Origin: Asparagopsis taxiformis
Lineage: Eukaryota > Rhodophyta > Florideophyceae > Bonnemaisoniales > Bonnemaisoniaceae
Reading direction: 5' to 3'
DNA: 64,000 bases
Assembly (NCBI GenBank): GCA_030407315.1
Contig: JALQPE010002141.1
Span: forward strand, 1 to 64,000
In this document: positions 13,038-25,591 of the stretch, piece by piece
Layout: each line of letters opens with the position of its first letter
How positions within the stretch are numbered: position 1 is the first letter of the stretch
Translations under genes and position numbers: made by a program
The notes under the pieces: model-generated
Told to the model about the DNA's origin: nothing
Seen by the model: only the letters and a program-made list of their open reading frames with translations
The model's database searches: none

Positions 13038-13965
13038 GTGCGGATGGTGGTGCATGGCGTTCGGATGGTAGGGAGAACGCGATAGTGAGGGAGATGGGTG
13101 ATCGACGAATATGCTGACAGGTATTTTGTATTCTGGCTGGATACGTATTTCCTATTCTAACCGGGTTATTTATTTCCTATTCTAACCGGGTATTTATTTC
13201 CTATTCTGACCAGATATGTATTCCCTATTCTAGAGAGACGTATTGTATACGAGCAGTTTCCTAAATGAGAGAATAAAATACGGTCCGATATGGGCCCTGA
13301 ATTTACCATCCGCTGTAATTTCTTCCCTCCCGGTTTTCGCTGATATATTGTATACTGGATGTCGGGTCCTAGTATTCCGCCATATGTACTAGAGAAAGTG
13401 GATGTCGGGTCCTAGTATTCCGCCATATGTACTAGAGAAAGTGGATGTCGGGTCCTAGTATTCCGCCATATGTACTAGAGAAAGTGGATGTCGGGTCCTA
13501 GTATTCCGCCATATGTACTAGAGAAAGTGGATGTCGGGTCCTAGTATTCCGCCAAACGTACTAGAGAAAGTGGATGTCGGGTCCTAGTATTCCGCCATAT
13601 GTACTAGAGAAAGTGGATGTCGGGTCCTAGTATTCCGCCATATGTACTAGAGAAAGTGGATGTCGGGTCCTAGTATTCCGCCATATGTACTAGAGAAAGG
13701 GGTGGATGTCGGGTCCTAGTATTCCGCCAAACGTACTAGAGAAAGTGGATGTCGGGTCCTAGTATTCCGCCATATGTACTAGAGAAAGTGGATGTCGGGT
13801 CCTAGTATTCCGCCATATGTACTAGAGAAAGTGGACGTCCGCATCCAAAAAATTTTTATTTTTTTTTGGACGCGGACGTTCATTTGTTCTAGTAAATCTC
13901 GGGGCCGACTAGGACCCGTACTAGAGAGACTGGACGTCCGCGTCCACTTCCGAAAACACAGACGG
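13038..13965. repeat. right terminal inverted repeat of the giant element
   Basis: Pairs with 1-776. It contains the 24-bp array (about 13117-13230), eleven 43-bp units, and the same A/T-run and GGACGTCC-rich end as the left arm in reverse order. The last 40 or so bases mirror the first bases of the window. Confidence 0.85.
13356..13834. repeat. 43-bp tandem array, 11 copies (right arm)
   Basis: Eleven units with core TCGGGTCCTAGTATTCCGCC. Nine carry CATATG after the core; two (the fifth and ninth) carry AAACG, the variant related to the left-arm units. One unit has a 4-base GGGG insertion. The array is much more homogeneous than the left one. Confidence 0.9.
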
Positions 13966-16335
13966 TGTAACCATTGATCCACCACATACCTTCACACCCC
14001 AAAATATCCGCATCCTGCTTGTTTCCCCTTGCTATCCTCGCCGCCTAGTCTACGACTGCCCTATATCCGAACACATTCTCTTCACTCCTCACGTCAGCAT
14101 ACCTGTGCATGGCACAGACAGTATCCTATCAAGTCTTCGCCTGCTGCTGCTCTACCCATTTCAGACAGTCACCACATCTAAACACCGGGACACTACTCTC
14201 CATACCGCCGTTGACTGACTGACTCCTTTCCTCCATCTCTCCGGTCAGCAACACTCCTCTTCACACTCTCGTGACGTTCATAGACACGTTTCCGATCAAT
14301 CAAATTTTGTTCGTTTTTGATGCATTATATGATACGCGCCGTCCTTTCTGATTTAGCCAATCAGCACTCATCATTTTACACCTTCATAGGTTCATGTTAT
14401 AGACGGTCCAGACGTCCAATTCCGGTGATTATACTAGTGCACGTCTCCGCTGAGCGTGCAGCACTGGCCCAGCCACAGCCTCACACCACTTCCTTGCCAA
14501 CAGATTGACTCTCCATCTATATATCGCTGGGTACCCTCATACATATTATAATTGTGTATCTAACGCAATATTGCGGCTAGTAATCAAACAGTACAGTACT
14601 ACTACTACTTCTGTGCCGCTGCTCTCGAGTTTGTCGGTCGACCAACGGCACTGTTTTTCCGTCATCCCAGACTTGATCGCACACAGTCTTTGGAAGCACT
14701 TCTAGTCGTGCGCGGGCGGGCGGGCGGACAAAACTAAGCCAGCCAGCCATACCATCACTATGCACTCCACCCACCCACCCACCCACAGTCACCAAAATAC
14801 TCCGCTGGTTTCGCTTTTCACTCTACATATTTTTCTATGACACGTGCCGGCCATCCCTTGCCACCCAATCAAAATCTATATTTTCTCCTCACGTGAGAAA
14901 CAACATCAGATCACCCATGCAGCCATGTCCGACTAATATACGCCTCCGCGCTCCACACCAGCCCTCCAATCACAGCGCTATATGACAGACACACTCGTCA
15001 CCTTGCTTGCCCTCTCACGTAATGTCCAAATTATTATTTATACACTCATATATCAACGAGGCCACCCTCATACAATTTATATCCGTCAGTTCTCACACTA
15101 TATCACCCCAAATTCCTGTCGCCAACGACCTGGAAACTTCCTCAAAACCTGTACCATCATTATCATACAGCCATATACGAACAGTTCGCCCTCATACACA
15201 CTTTATTCTTTCCGACACCGTCATACACTTTATACTACACACTCACTACACTTTACCATATTGTCAGTACACAAGTAAAACAGCCTGTCCACAGACTGAT
15301 GGCACCCAAATCTCGCCCCCATGTAGTAAGTCCGTGTCGGACTTCAGTCGCAACTGTCCCGGACTTACTCCCCTGACACTTTTCCACCCCCCCAATGTCC
15401 CAGTCCAACACCCTTCCAACCAACATATATCACCAACCAATTGGACTTCATCCCGCGTATGTCGCTTTCCAGGCTACTGCAATGGATCGGACTTGAAAAC
15501 GCCATGACATGCTATTAGGGACCCCTCCATCACACGCACACGCATGCATCACTTTTAGCCTTTTCTGTTATACGGCGGAATCACCCACCATCCGGAAGCT
15601 GGAATCACCCGAAGCCCCGCTTTTTCGGCCTACTCGTCACACACACCCACACACGCAACTTCAGAGCCCCACTTGCCAGTTCTGCTCGTCTGGTTTACCC
15701 ATTGGGTATTCAATGCATATCTTCCGCGTCATGCTCGGGGGTGCCGCTCTGACCTGGCACCCCCCACGGAGTCGTTCTTCACCCACCTCGTTCATGCTAC
15801 GCAGCGCCACATCTCCAGCGGTACGCTTTTGTAGCCTCTTCGAAACCCCTCTAGCTGCAGGGTTTCTCCATATCTCAGATCTGTCGTCATGCAATTGCTC
15901 TCATTCGCAAAAACACACACACACAGACAATCTCACCAGCTTCGGACAGGAACCCACGAGGGGATCCGCTGGGGGAAGGAGCCGCGCAATCGGGCGTGTG
16001 CAATCTCCAGCAGTGCTGCCGCCACTGCCTTTGACCACACCCTCCCCCCATATAGGTTGAGCAATTCCTTTTACCCCGCACGCACCGTGCCCCATACCCT
16101 CAAAACCCATCACCCCCCGTGGAACACCTAAAAACAACGATTCTCCAGCTCCGTGACCCCACCCCCCTAAACACTACCATTTCCGGGCTTCAATTTCCAA
16201 TCCCTTTCCGTGGCCCCGTTTTGCCCACTTTTTCCGCCCTCCCACTTTCCTCCGCCGATCTCCTCCGTCTTCTTCCCGAACCCTCATTTCCACCTTGGAA
16301 ACGTACACTTTCCAAGTCGTATCGATCGACTTGGT
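13966..16335. other. gene-free pyrimidine-rich stretch
   Basis: No protein or RNA gene is supportable. The sequence has repeated CCTCATAC phrases between about 14530 and 15230, short GGGC and CCCA tetranucleotide runs near 14715-14790, and a 10-bp inverted repeat AGTAAGTCCG...CGGACTTACT near 15325-15370. Open frames follow base composition only. Confidence 0.5.
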
Positions 16336-16980
16336 CGACTTGGTCATTCTTCCACAAAACCCCCTCGAATGCACCAAAAATCCACTTTTTCCACCACGTC
16401 GCCAAACCGTTCCCAAACGCCACCGCCGTGTTCCCCCACCACCACCCGACCCTTACGCACTTTTTTCTACACTACATCGACTTGGTCAAAATTTCCACCC
16501 CGCCCATCACCCCCCTCAGTTACACCAAAAATCCAACTTTTCCAACTACCCTCCAAACACCTCCCAAACACCGTCCCCGTGTTCCCCCACCACCGCCCCA
16601 CCCTTACGCACTTTTTTCTACATCACATTGACTTGGTCAAAATTTCCACCCCGCCCATCACCCCCTCAGATACACCAAAAATCCACTTTTTTCCAACATG
16701 TCGCCAATCGACCTCCAACACGCACGGGCATGTTGCCCGACTCTAGTCCCACCCTAGGACGTGTTTTTAGAAATTTCCAAGACTTGGTCGGAAAAAAATT
16801 TTTCCCCGTCTTCCTCGTTACCCCCCTCAGAAGGGTCAAAAATGCAGCACCTTCGAAAAAATGGTCAAAAACAGCTATGGTCAGATCGCTTCCAACCGGT
16901 TGCGATGATGTTCGGGGACGTCGGCGAGGGTGCTGGCCGAGTTTAGCGCGAACAGAAGCGTTTGAAATTTTTAAAAGACT
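16336..16980. repeat. ~150-bp tandem satellite with a conserved CTTGGTC start
   Basis: Units begin with CTTGGTC at about 16338, 16480, 16631, 16781 and 16980. The second and third share a long block (CTTGGTCAAAATTTCCACCC, then CCGCCCATCACC). Units end with CTTACGCACTTTTTTCTAC in the first two, and drift further on. An isolated CTTGGTG recurs near 17540. Predicted proteins through it are proline-rich artefacts. Confidence 0.75.
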
Positions 16981-17707
16981 TGGTCGTGAAAACTTGCGAC
17001 CACCTCCGTCCTGTTGCGTATGCCGTTAATAAATTCGATTCCAGCCAATTTGCCCCGATTCAAAAAATCAATATTTTAATAGATTAACAACTGGGCAAAC
17101 TGGCCGGGAATCGACGGTGGAATAAAATAATGTAAAATAATCGAGTGCGCTGGAAAGCGTGCGTGCGCGGTGGGGACAGTTAGGAAATGCGAATGGAGGG
17201 TGTTCTGGGCACAGTTTAAGAAAATATTTTTTTGAACCGCCGTTAAGAAATTTCGTTCGCCACGCAGGCGATACGGGGAGCATGTCCACGGTGGGGGACA
17301 GTTGTGGGCGGGCGGAAAAAATTTTGGAATAAACTAAGGTACCCGCTCTGAAGCGGTCAATTTGCGTTAATTTAATCGAATGTGCGAAATTGGGCTGGAA
17401 TCGCACATTTTTGAAACGTGAATATCTCGGAAACGGTGCGGAATTAAAGGTCGGGACAGGTTGGAACGGTGTTTTCAGTGCAGTTTACATCGGATAAGGT
17501 CGAATAAGTCCAGATATGAAGACATTTTTTTGGCAACTTTTGACTTGGTGAAAAATTTCATCTCCTACCAGTACGTGTACCAAGGTGGTCCGAGTGCGTC
17601 GGTAGTGTCAATGATGGGAAATTTTTTTCCGCAAAACATATCCAATTCGATAGTATTCGCAACGCTGATAACAGTGGTACCATTGGTTTCTCGAATCGAG
17701 GTCGGCA
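16981..17707. other. gene-free stretch with a short inverted repeat pair
   Basis: A GATTCCAGCCAATTT-like sequence near 17037 reappears inverted near 17388-17405 (TTGGGCTGGAATC), flanking about 350 bp. No supportable gene. Confidence 0.4.
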
Positions 17708-18236
17708 GTAGCAATAGCAATAGCAATAGCAATAGCAATAGCAATAGCAATAGCAATAGCAATAGCAATAGCAATAGCAATAGCATAGCAATAGCAATAG
17801 CAATAGCAATAGCAATAGCAATAGCAATAGCAATAGCAATAGCAATAGCAATAGCAATAGCAATAGCAATAGCAATAGCAATAGCAATAGCAATAGCAAT
17901 AGCAATAGCAATAGCAATAGCAATAGCAATAGCAATAGCAATAGCAATAGCAATAGCAATAGCAATAGCAATAGCAATAGCAATAGCAATAGCAATAGCA
18001 ATAGCAATAGCAATAGCATAGCATAGCAATAGCAATAGCAATAGCAATAGCAATAGCAATAGCAATAGCAATAGCAATAGCAATAGCAATAGCAATAGCA
18101 ATAGCAATAGCAATAGCAATAGCAATAGCAATAGCAATAGCAATAGCAATAGCAATAGCAATAGCAATAGCAATAGCAATAGCAATAGCAATAGCAATAG
18201 CAATAGCAATAGCAATAGCAATAGCAATAGCAATAG
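17708..18236. repeat. (TAGCAA)n hexanucleotide array, about 88 units
   Basis: 529 bp of almost perfect TAGCAA repeats. Three units are shortened to TAGCA, one near 17781 and two adjacent ones near 18011-18025, each shifting the phase. All long frames across it (alternating Ala-Ile, Ser-Asn, Cys-Tyr or poly-Leu) are artefacts of the repeat. Confidence 0.98.
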
Positions 18237-21200
18237 GGTAAAGTCTCTGCACCATGGAAAGCAGACACTACAATATCCCCTCACTCTCTTTAGCTGCCGA
18301 GTGGGAAAGATGCACAGAGTCTTGGTGGCTCAGAGAAGTTGAATCCTTTCTGTCATAGTCACAAAGCTCAACATGGGGAAAAACGAACTTTATGAGCTCA
18401 CAAGGACTGTTGCCCAGAACAGAAGAAGTTTTCTTACGGCAATTCAGTATATCGACTTGATCAATTCTAGATATAACTTAGGGGTAGTCTATTTTATCCA
18501 GTACACAGTAGCTGCTCACATATAAAACGGAGTGGTGCCTGGTACTCACTCCTGGGAAAGCCAACACGACACCTGTGCGTGTGAGGCTGATCAAGGTTCC
18601 AAGTGTTGCTCACGTGTGAGTATCTGGAACCGACAACACCCGTATGTCGCGCCGCTCGCTCCAAGTGGACTATCCGATACAGTACCTCTGTGATACGACC
18701 CAGCCTCCGCAGGCTCGTGCACATCCGAGGTGGATTTTCCTCTAAGGGTGATCAAGATCCTTCCGATTGAACCCCTCTACCACTTACCGATTAGAGACTA
18801 CTGGGCAGTCGTCGACAGTGTGATCTCACTTCACTACTTCGAGTTAATAGAAGCAAGGCGTGCGACACCTATCCCCCAAATACTAGTCGGGACGTTTGAA
18901 AGGCTGCCCGAGCCAATACGTCGGAGCGTCAATTTTGGTCCTACATTCTTCAATCCATTGGAATGTGGCATTTGAAATATACGCTGGACATACTGTTTAA
19001 GCTATGTATCCAGCGGGTGACGAAGCTACGCTTTATTCATCTATTAGAGTCACACATTCAGCCAGAACGAAAGGAGATCGATATCAGAAATAGCAATGAG
19101 CCGAGACTTTCAAGAAACGACAAGAATACAAGACAAAAGAAAAAGATACGTTTGCAACAAAAATTGCCCAAACAAGCGGAAAAATAAAACTACTTGGATT
19201 CAGATGCAGCAACAGAGGCAACTTTAAACTTTCGTGCTACATGAAATTTCTGTTCTCACTGAACTTGTCTTCAGAGACCCTCGGTTTTAGTAGAAACCGC
19301 GCTCCGGCGCGGCGAAGAAGCGCGGTGACTACTGGCGGTGTGCGCGAGCGAGCCAAAACGCGACGATCGCCCGTGAAACCCCTCTCGTAGGCGCCTAGTA
19401 ACCAGCGGGGAGCGTGTAAAAACTGTTTGATCAAACTTTCACGTTTTGTTTTCTTGTTAATTTTTCTATCTTGCTGTAAATTTCGTGCTGGCTCAGGGGC
19501 ATTACAATATGGTTAAAAATGGCATTCCATTCTTGCCCAAACCTCCTTCGTAGTCCCCAACGAAAACGTCCTCGATCGGCTCTCCACCTGCATAATTACC
19601 CCAGCCAATGTGGCAATCAATACCTTTTAAGCGAGTAACAGCAGCAATGATTCCGAAGCAGATGAAGAGGCCCATAACATTACGGATTCTGCACATAGCA
19701 TAGATAACAACACGCAGTATCTCTCATCTCAAAGCTATGAGCGATGAATACCAAGCCGTTCCCTCGCCCTCATTCTCTGATGATGAAACCACTGACTGTT
19801 ACATGGAAGCAGAGGATACCTAAGACCTACTGACGTTCCTGCAAAAAGGCATGAAAGACCTGCGAGTCTCACGTTCTGCTGCTCGCACACACCGCCGGAA
19901 AAAATTGTTGCAGGGACCTGCGAAAGTCTCTCGCCATGCTCAATGCAACTCAGCGATTGTTCGGAATAACCAAGATACAAGCTGCGGAACGAAAGGCTTA
20001 CTCGGAAACATGCCACCCACCCCAATCCGGAGAGCGCCGAAGAGCAACTTAAGACAAGAAGCGACAAGAAGCAAGTAACCGAAGAAAGCAAGGCTCAAGT
20101 GCTCATTAGACCTGGGAAGAGTAGTTACCCTAGATGATGGGTACAGGTGAGCATTATTTGTACCGAAGAACGGTGGACCAAATGGAGAGTCGACCACGTC
20201 TACCAATTTGGTAGGCAAGGGTTTGAAACCCTTACCCGTATGCACTGCATACGCATCCAAATGAGATACTACTGACAGGCTGCTCGCAGCCATGCGAAAA
20301 CTGTTTGACAAATATGAATAACTTTAGCACGTCAGAAAGATAATTTCACAGAGATAAGCGAGTGGTATATTAAGAGTTCCAACTGTATCTAGTGCAATTA
20401 CGGCACATTGCGTATAACTAAGCAAATAATTTTCAATTTGATTGAATAAAATGCCCCGAGAGAGGGCTAGGAATTCATTTCCCCAACTCCCAGACTGGTA
20501 ACAGTCACACAATTTAATCAAAGCTCTGAGTTTTCCGCACTACCGAATATGATCTAAGAAAAATTGGCATAACTTCGTCAGCTCATCGAAGTTCAGCCAG
20601 CTCTTCAACGCTGCATCGACGAGCTGGACAATATTTTCGTGCCGTTGAAGTAACAAATAGAACTCCCAGCCGCCGTGAACCCCAAGCCATAGCCTACATA
20701 CTAGTGAAACCTCAGCGGCTACTAAATTTATAAATACTCCAGATGAAGAGCTAGGATAAGTACCTATTCAGCCAGTGACCCACCCGGCCGAGCATCACGC
20801 TTTTCAACTCTCAAGTAGAAACATTGGGCCTAATCTAGATGAGGCAATAAGGTTTTCTGCGAAGAAATCAGTTCAGAATCCATCCAGAAATAACGACGAA
20901 GGAAGAAAGGTCACAACCGTGCCTGCCCCAGAGTCTCGGCCCAACAATGATCTAGTTATAGCAGGTAGAAAATCCGCTGGTGCGGCAAAACCACCCGACA
21001 GGTGTCCCAAGCCTCGGTAGAGAAAGTGGTAAAGCGGTTGAACCTTATGATATACCAAGCGGGTGGCCTGGTATGACAGAATAGATCGGTACCCGGATGG
21101 GGTTGTGCCGTCGGGGTGCTCTTGCGAAGTGCGTATGAATGGAGCTAGAGACGTAATCCGTCGAGCTGTTGGCTAGCCCTAAGGATGTCCCTGAGAGGGT

Positions 21201-21477
21201 TAAGCGGTAGGTATGCGAACACTGTTCCATTCGGTGGTAATTCCACTCGAGTTTACGTTAACCCTAGAGTTTGAGCCTCCTGGCTATTCTAGTGGCGTAT
21301 TTATACTAAGTCCACTGTAAGCTAGTTTAGTGGTTGGGAATAAATATCCAGCTAGTCGACCAATCTGAACCCAGGTAACGGCACTCGCCTACTCGCGAGG
21401 TCATTGCCAGTTATGCTTACATTGTAAGGTACAGCTGATCAGCCTTCAGATAGAATTTGCCTCATGTGGGGTCTTGG

Positions 21478-21504
21478 CCGGGGCTGATAGCCTATCAGCC
21501 CCGG
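21478..21504. repeat. perfect hairpin, 13-bp arms
   Basis: CCGGGGCTGATAG, one base, then CTATCAGCCCCGG. The strong GC stem could extrude as a cruciform or mark a transposon end. Confidence 0.85.
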
Positions 21505-23416
21505 TCCGAGTGAGTTATTTACAGCCTTGAGCTTGTCCTAATTACAGGAAGCACGCCCAGGTGGCTGGTGCCTTTTGATTGGCACGCCCCTTACATGGGT
21601 ACCCAATAAGGGTGCAACACGACTCAGTATGGGAGGACCGCTAGACAGTATGACATAGTGTGCTAAAATCCACTGCTTTATCAGCACCTAGAGGTAAATC
21701 AACAATCTCAGGACCTCTTTAATCCAGATCCATCCCAGATTGATGACTCAAATCACCAGAGAACGCCAGTCTCTGTTCCCAGTACCTAAGCGAAGCCCTA
21801 TAAAGACCCTTCCCAGCTGCTCACCCGATCATACAAGGCTGCTTAATTCATCCGGCTTCAGAGCAAGCCATCCACATTCCATTCAATATAATGGGGAGCT
21901 CCTGTTCTACATAGTGCCGCGATCGCGGCTTACTGATGTGGCCCGAGATTGAGAATACTGCTTCCGATACATACAGGATTTATTGATCGATGTATTAGTA
22001 TCTGTTATCATGTTATTTAGCGATACAGATAAAATTACATGTATCTGCAGTATTATAGTATCGACGAAAATTGCCCCTTACGATGTAGGGTAGAATGGCA
22101 TGCCGTCGTCGATACGAGCTGCCCTGATCAGCGCCGACATTGACCAGGGATTTGCACCAGGCACATACGCCTGGGATCGACCGAGTGGCGACTCGGGAAT
22201 TCACAATAAATACTCGACTCCCGGTCTGCACGAACAGACTGGGAGGGGTACCTTCGTACCTGCTGTGGCTTCCTTTCAGTACCTGCTACGCGCTACATCG
22301 CCAACCTGGGATCCCGGCAAACCAGCAAACTGAGAACAGCCCCCCACCAGGGTCAAAACTAATAAAGCTTCCATCCGAAAGGCCAGCCTCAATGAGACCA
22401 GCACAAAAAGCCCTATCCCGTTTCTCCATGCGTTCGACACGAATGACTGATTCACATGCTGAAACAACAGTAATCTATTTTGGTAGGGTCACTTGCGCCC
22501 CAAATCTCCCCACATACAAGATTTTGCAGCGCATCATCGCTCCCTTTACCGCCTGTATCTTCAAATGATTTCCTGGAAGCCTCTTTTATGCCCGCTTTTT
22601 GTTAATATTATGCCCTTTATTAATGAGTGTGTAGTGCAACGCACTTTACACGTGCTGCACTTTGGATCTGGTCGTGGTCTGTGCTTTGGGATCTCATAAA
22701 CAGTCTGTCCTCAGCATGTTATCTATCTGAAACATTGTACCTTATTTCAGTTTAGTTAGTTGTATTTTAGTGCATTGTAGAACTTTTTGGGGGGTTTTCG
22801 TCGGCCGTCGCCGACATCGGCAGCCATAGTTATACAAGAGTAATTTTTGGCCTTTTTGATTGTAAACTTAACCGTAAGTGGTCTTTTAGAGTGGTACCCA
22901 CCTTTTCCGCGGAATACAATTCATCTGTGACAGTGGCTCATTTCGCTTGGCGAGTTTCCGGACCCCGATACCAACCGTCGCTTCATCATTTCGGTGACCG
23001 CAGGATTTCTCACTCCCTTTCCATCCCCTTTTTTCGTTCCTCTGCTTCTTTTGTTACTTTCGATTCGATATTTCATTTCGTTGTTCTGACCTGTGCCGGA
23101 CTTCGGTCTAAGACCGCCCGCTTCTGCGCAAGCCTGTGGCATTGTCGCGATAATGGCTCATCGGCTGTGGCCTTCCGACGCACTCCGTTGCCTAAGGCCT
23201 ATAATCCACGAAGTTCCTCTCTCCGCTTTCCGAAGTACCGGATCTGGCAGTGGACTGTAGTATAGTGCAAGAGATGGAACGCGCGAGCACTCAATGCAAC
23301 CGAGGAGCCCGATCGGCTACCAGAGCCTTTCGCATAAGCGCCAAGTTTAGTCCTACATGTGTTTCCCCCTTTCCAGGACAAGTCTGTTACCGCCCAAGGT
23401 TACATCCACTGGATGA

Positions 23417-23455
23417 GAGGGCGGAGTCTGGGATGGCATCCCAGACTCCGCCCTC
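23417..23455. repeat. perfect hairpin, 19-bp arms
   Basis: GAGGGCGGAGTCTGGGATG is followed by a single G and then its exact reverse complement. No gene end lies next to it, so it is unlikely to be a functional transcription terminator. Confidence 0.9.
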
Positions 23456-24689
23456 GCAAAAATTGTGCTTGGCAATCGGTACCAGATTTTTCTTCTTTAT
23501 TTCTCTTTTCTCCCCATTGGGTTCACATGGCGCCCTGTGAATCACTCCCCTTTCCCTCTGAGTTCACATTTGCCAATTGGGCCACCATCTCGGTAACGAA
23601 ACCTCGTTGCTACCTTTTTTCTCTCGAGTTCCTCAGTATCCAAAACGGAATACTCCTAGAGCTTGACGAGTGAATATATCCCTCAGATTATAGAATAGTC
23701 GCTGGAACGGACTTAAAACCCGTTACTTGAACACCGGAGACTCGACGCACTACCACCTACCAGTATGAGGAGGATCTCTAGCTGTCCTCATGCTGTTTCA
23801 TAGGGAGCCCCTCCTCTGGATAGTGCCCTACAGAGTGCTCAACTAGTGGCGATGTTTTCCTCCAAGTATAAATGCCCTTACCTTTCATGATCTCGTTCTG
23901 CTTCTGCTGTTTGGTAGTATACTAAGATTCAATGGTTTACTATTTCTGGCTTGTGGTGTTCATTTTAATGAGCTCTCTGAATCTTGGACCATATGATTTT
24001 TATGTTAATTTATTGCTTTCCTCACTTGAAATTCTGTCGTTCAAAAGGTTTTGTTCATTTTCCCTCTGGCACTTGAGAGTGTGACACCCACATCACACAC
24101 TCATACTTCGGCACTTGGGATTGTTGTTCTGACTCTGAGTTGTAGACTCATTCTCACTGTTGTTATTATTAATAATTCCGTTTATCAGCGTTTTCACACA
24201 GTATCACACATTGTTTAAATCTCGGTATGTTTTCTGTTTTCCCGCTTGGTTCACACTCTGACCGATTTTAGGATTTACGGAGCAGCAGAATTCTTCAATA
24301 TGTGAGAAATGTTCAGTAAGCATTGTCTTACAGTAGATACATAAATTCAGTAACGACTAGAATGTGAAATTTGATTAGGGTAGAAGAACATGTAACTATG
24401 AGTACTATAGTAGTCGTAGTCCATTAACATTTTCGCAGGAGATTCATCATTATACAGGTGCATAGAATGGCAAGGGGGAGACAGCGAGACCATTAGACTA
24501 AATCAGCCGCGAAGAGAGCGCAAGTTCTACGGCTAATAGTACGGACGCTCACTCCACGTAGACAACAGCGTGTCTCGTCATATAGTTCTTTTTTAATTGA
24601 AGCGTTCCGCGCGTATATTGGAGCAAAACAGGAGCATGACCTCCAAGTCTGCGCAGAAACGCGATTTCTAGATCTGATTTCTTATTCAA

Positions 24690-25591
24690 CTTCAACTCTT
24701 TCAGCAATGAAGAATGTATCTACCTTTTTAGGTTTTCCGAAGCTGATATAGAGAGACTGGTCCCTATCATAGGTTGGCCAGAATGTAAGTATTTAACATC
24801 AAGGAATCATTATACAACTAACCCTATCTTGAACTGTTGCATTCTGCTTCGCCGAATAGTCCGTCTACATGGAGGGACCTTGGGCCTCTTTTTTCCAATT
24901 GCACATCGCACATGAGTGATATATTTTGGGAAACCGTAGAGTACTTCATGGAGACACATTCTAAGTTGCTTACGGACCCTATCTCAACCTCTTTCATCTC
25001 CTCTATTGCAGAAAGGTACTCTAAGGCGATAGAAAACAAGATTAGAGCTATGAATAACTGCATAGGATTTATAGATGGGACAATGGATTACAGAATATAG
25101 CTTACAATGGGCACAAGAAGAAGCATGCTCTGAAGTTCCAGGCAGTGACAGCACCTGATGGAATGGCAATTCATGCAAGCGGTCCTCTCGAAGGACTGAA
25201 TCATGACTAGACGATTTATTTGAGGTCTGGAATTGATAGGTAACTATCCGATGGTCTCAGAATAGATAGTAGGCAGTTTTGTATCTAAGGAGATAGTGGT
25301 TACAATGAGCCCAAGTTTTTACAGGTACCAATTCAAGGGTCAGCGCTGACAGCGGATCAGGGGTGTTTCAACAATGCAATGTCGAAAAACAGGGTTCCAG
25401 TTGAGTGGTTCTTCAAGGAGGTGAAGCAGTATTGTTCACTACTTGACTTCAATCAAACGATGAAAGTAGTGGGGTCTCCTGTCAGTGAGCTATACATGAT
25501 TGGTATACTCCTTACAAACATTCGAAATTGCATGTACCCGAACACTGTGTCACAGTATTTTGAATGTGACTGTCCTACCCTATCGGAATAA
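24690..25591 (+). pseudogene. PIF/Harbinger-type DDE transposase, frameshifted remnant
   Basis: Family-typical blocks can be read in order across shifting frames: a Harbinger-like N-terminal block (FRFSEADIERLVPIIGWPE, about 24715), a CILLRRIV block, WRDL at the start of the catalytic core, GFIDGT (first acidic residue, about 25068), a YNGHKKKHALKFQ block, GLNHD (second acidic residue) and VEWFFKEVKQ (third, about 25400) with the typical tail ending in DCPTLSE. At least two frameshifts and several stops interrupt it, so it cannot make an active enzyme. The family cuts and pastes DNA with three-base target duplications. No terminal inverted repeats could be identified with confidence. Confidence 0.8.

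Larger units (their letters stand above)
1..13965. mobile_element. giant foldback-type repeat element with long terminal inverted repeats
   Basis: The first bases of the window (beginning CGTCTGTGTTTTCGGAAGTG) recur as their exact reverse complement ending at 13965, and the match continues inward through tandem arrays for about 0.8-0.9 kb. A second palindrome with a different axis sits inside it. No intact transposase or other large reading frame is present, so if mobile the element would be non-autonomous. The left edge coincides with window base 1, so the true boundary and any target-site duplication cannot be seen. It could instead be a satellite-rich heterochromatic block shaped by inversion, but matched specific ends at both sides favour a discrete element. 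Confidence 0.7.
18237..24559. other. 6.3-kb gene-free region
   Basis: No intact gene, RNA gene or recognisable transposon protein found on either strand. Frames are short and have no family resemblance. The composition is ordinary, which suggests old, decayed mobile sequence. Two perfect hairpins inside are listed separately. Confidence 0.4.

Noticed and set aside
17708..18236. Interstitial telomere repeat
   Set aside because: TAGCAA is not a known telomeric type (no G-run on either strand) and the array is internal.
17461..18284. Long open frames of 186-239 residues (Ala-Ile, Cys-Tyr, poly-Leu)
   Set aside because: They are translations of the TAGCAA array in every frame on both strands; a 6-base repeat without stops is always open.
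18494..18724. tRNA gene near a GGTTCCAAGTG sequence
   Set aside because: Could not fold a cloverleaf with A box and anticodon stem in the right places.
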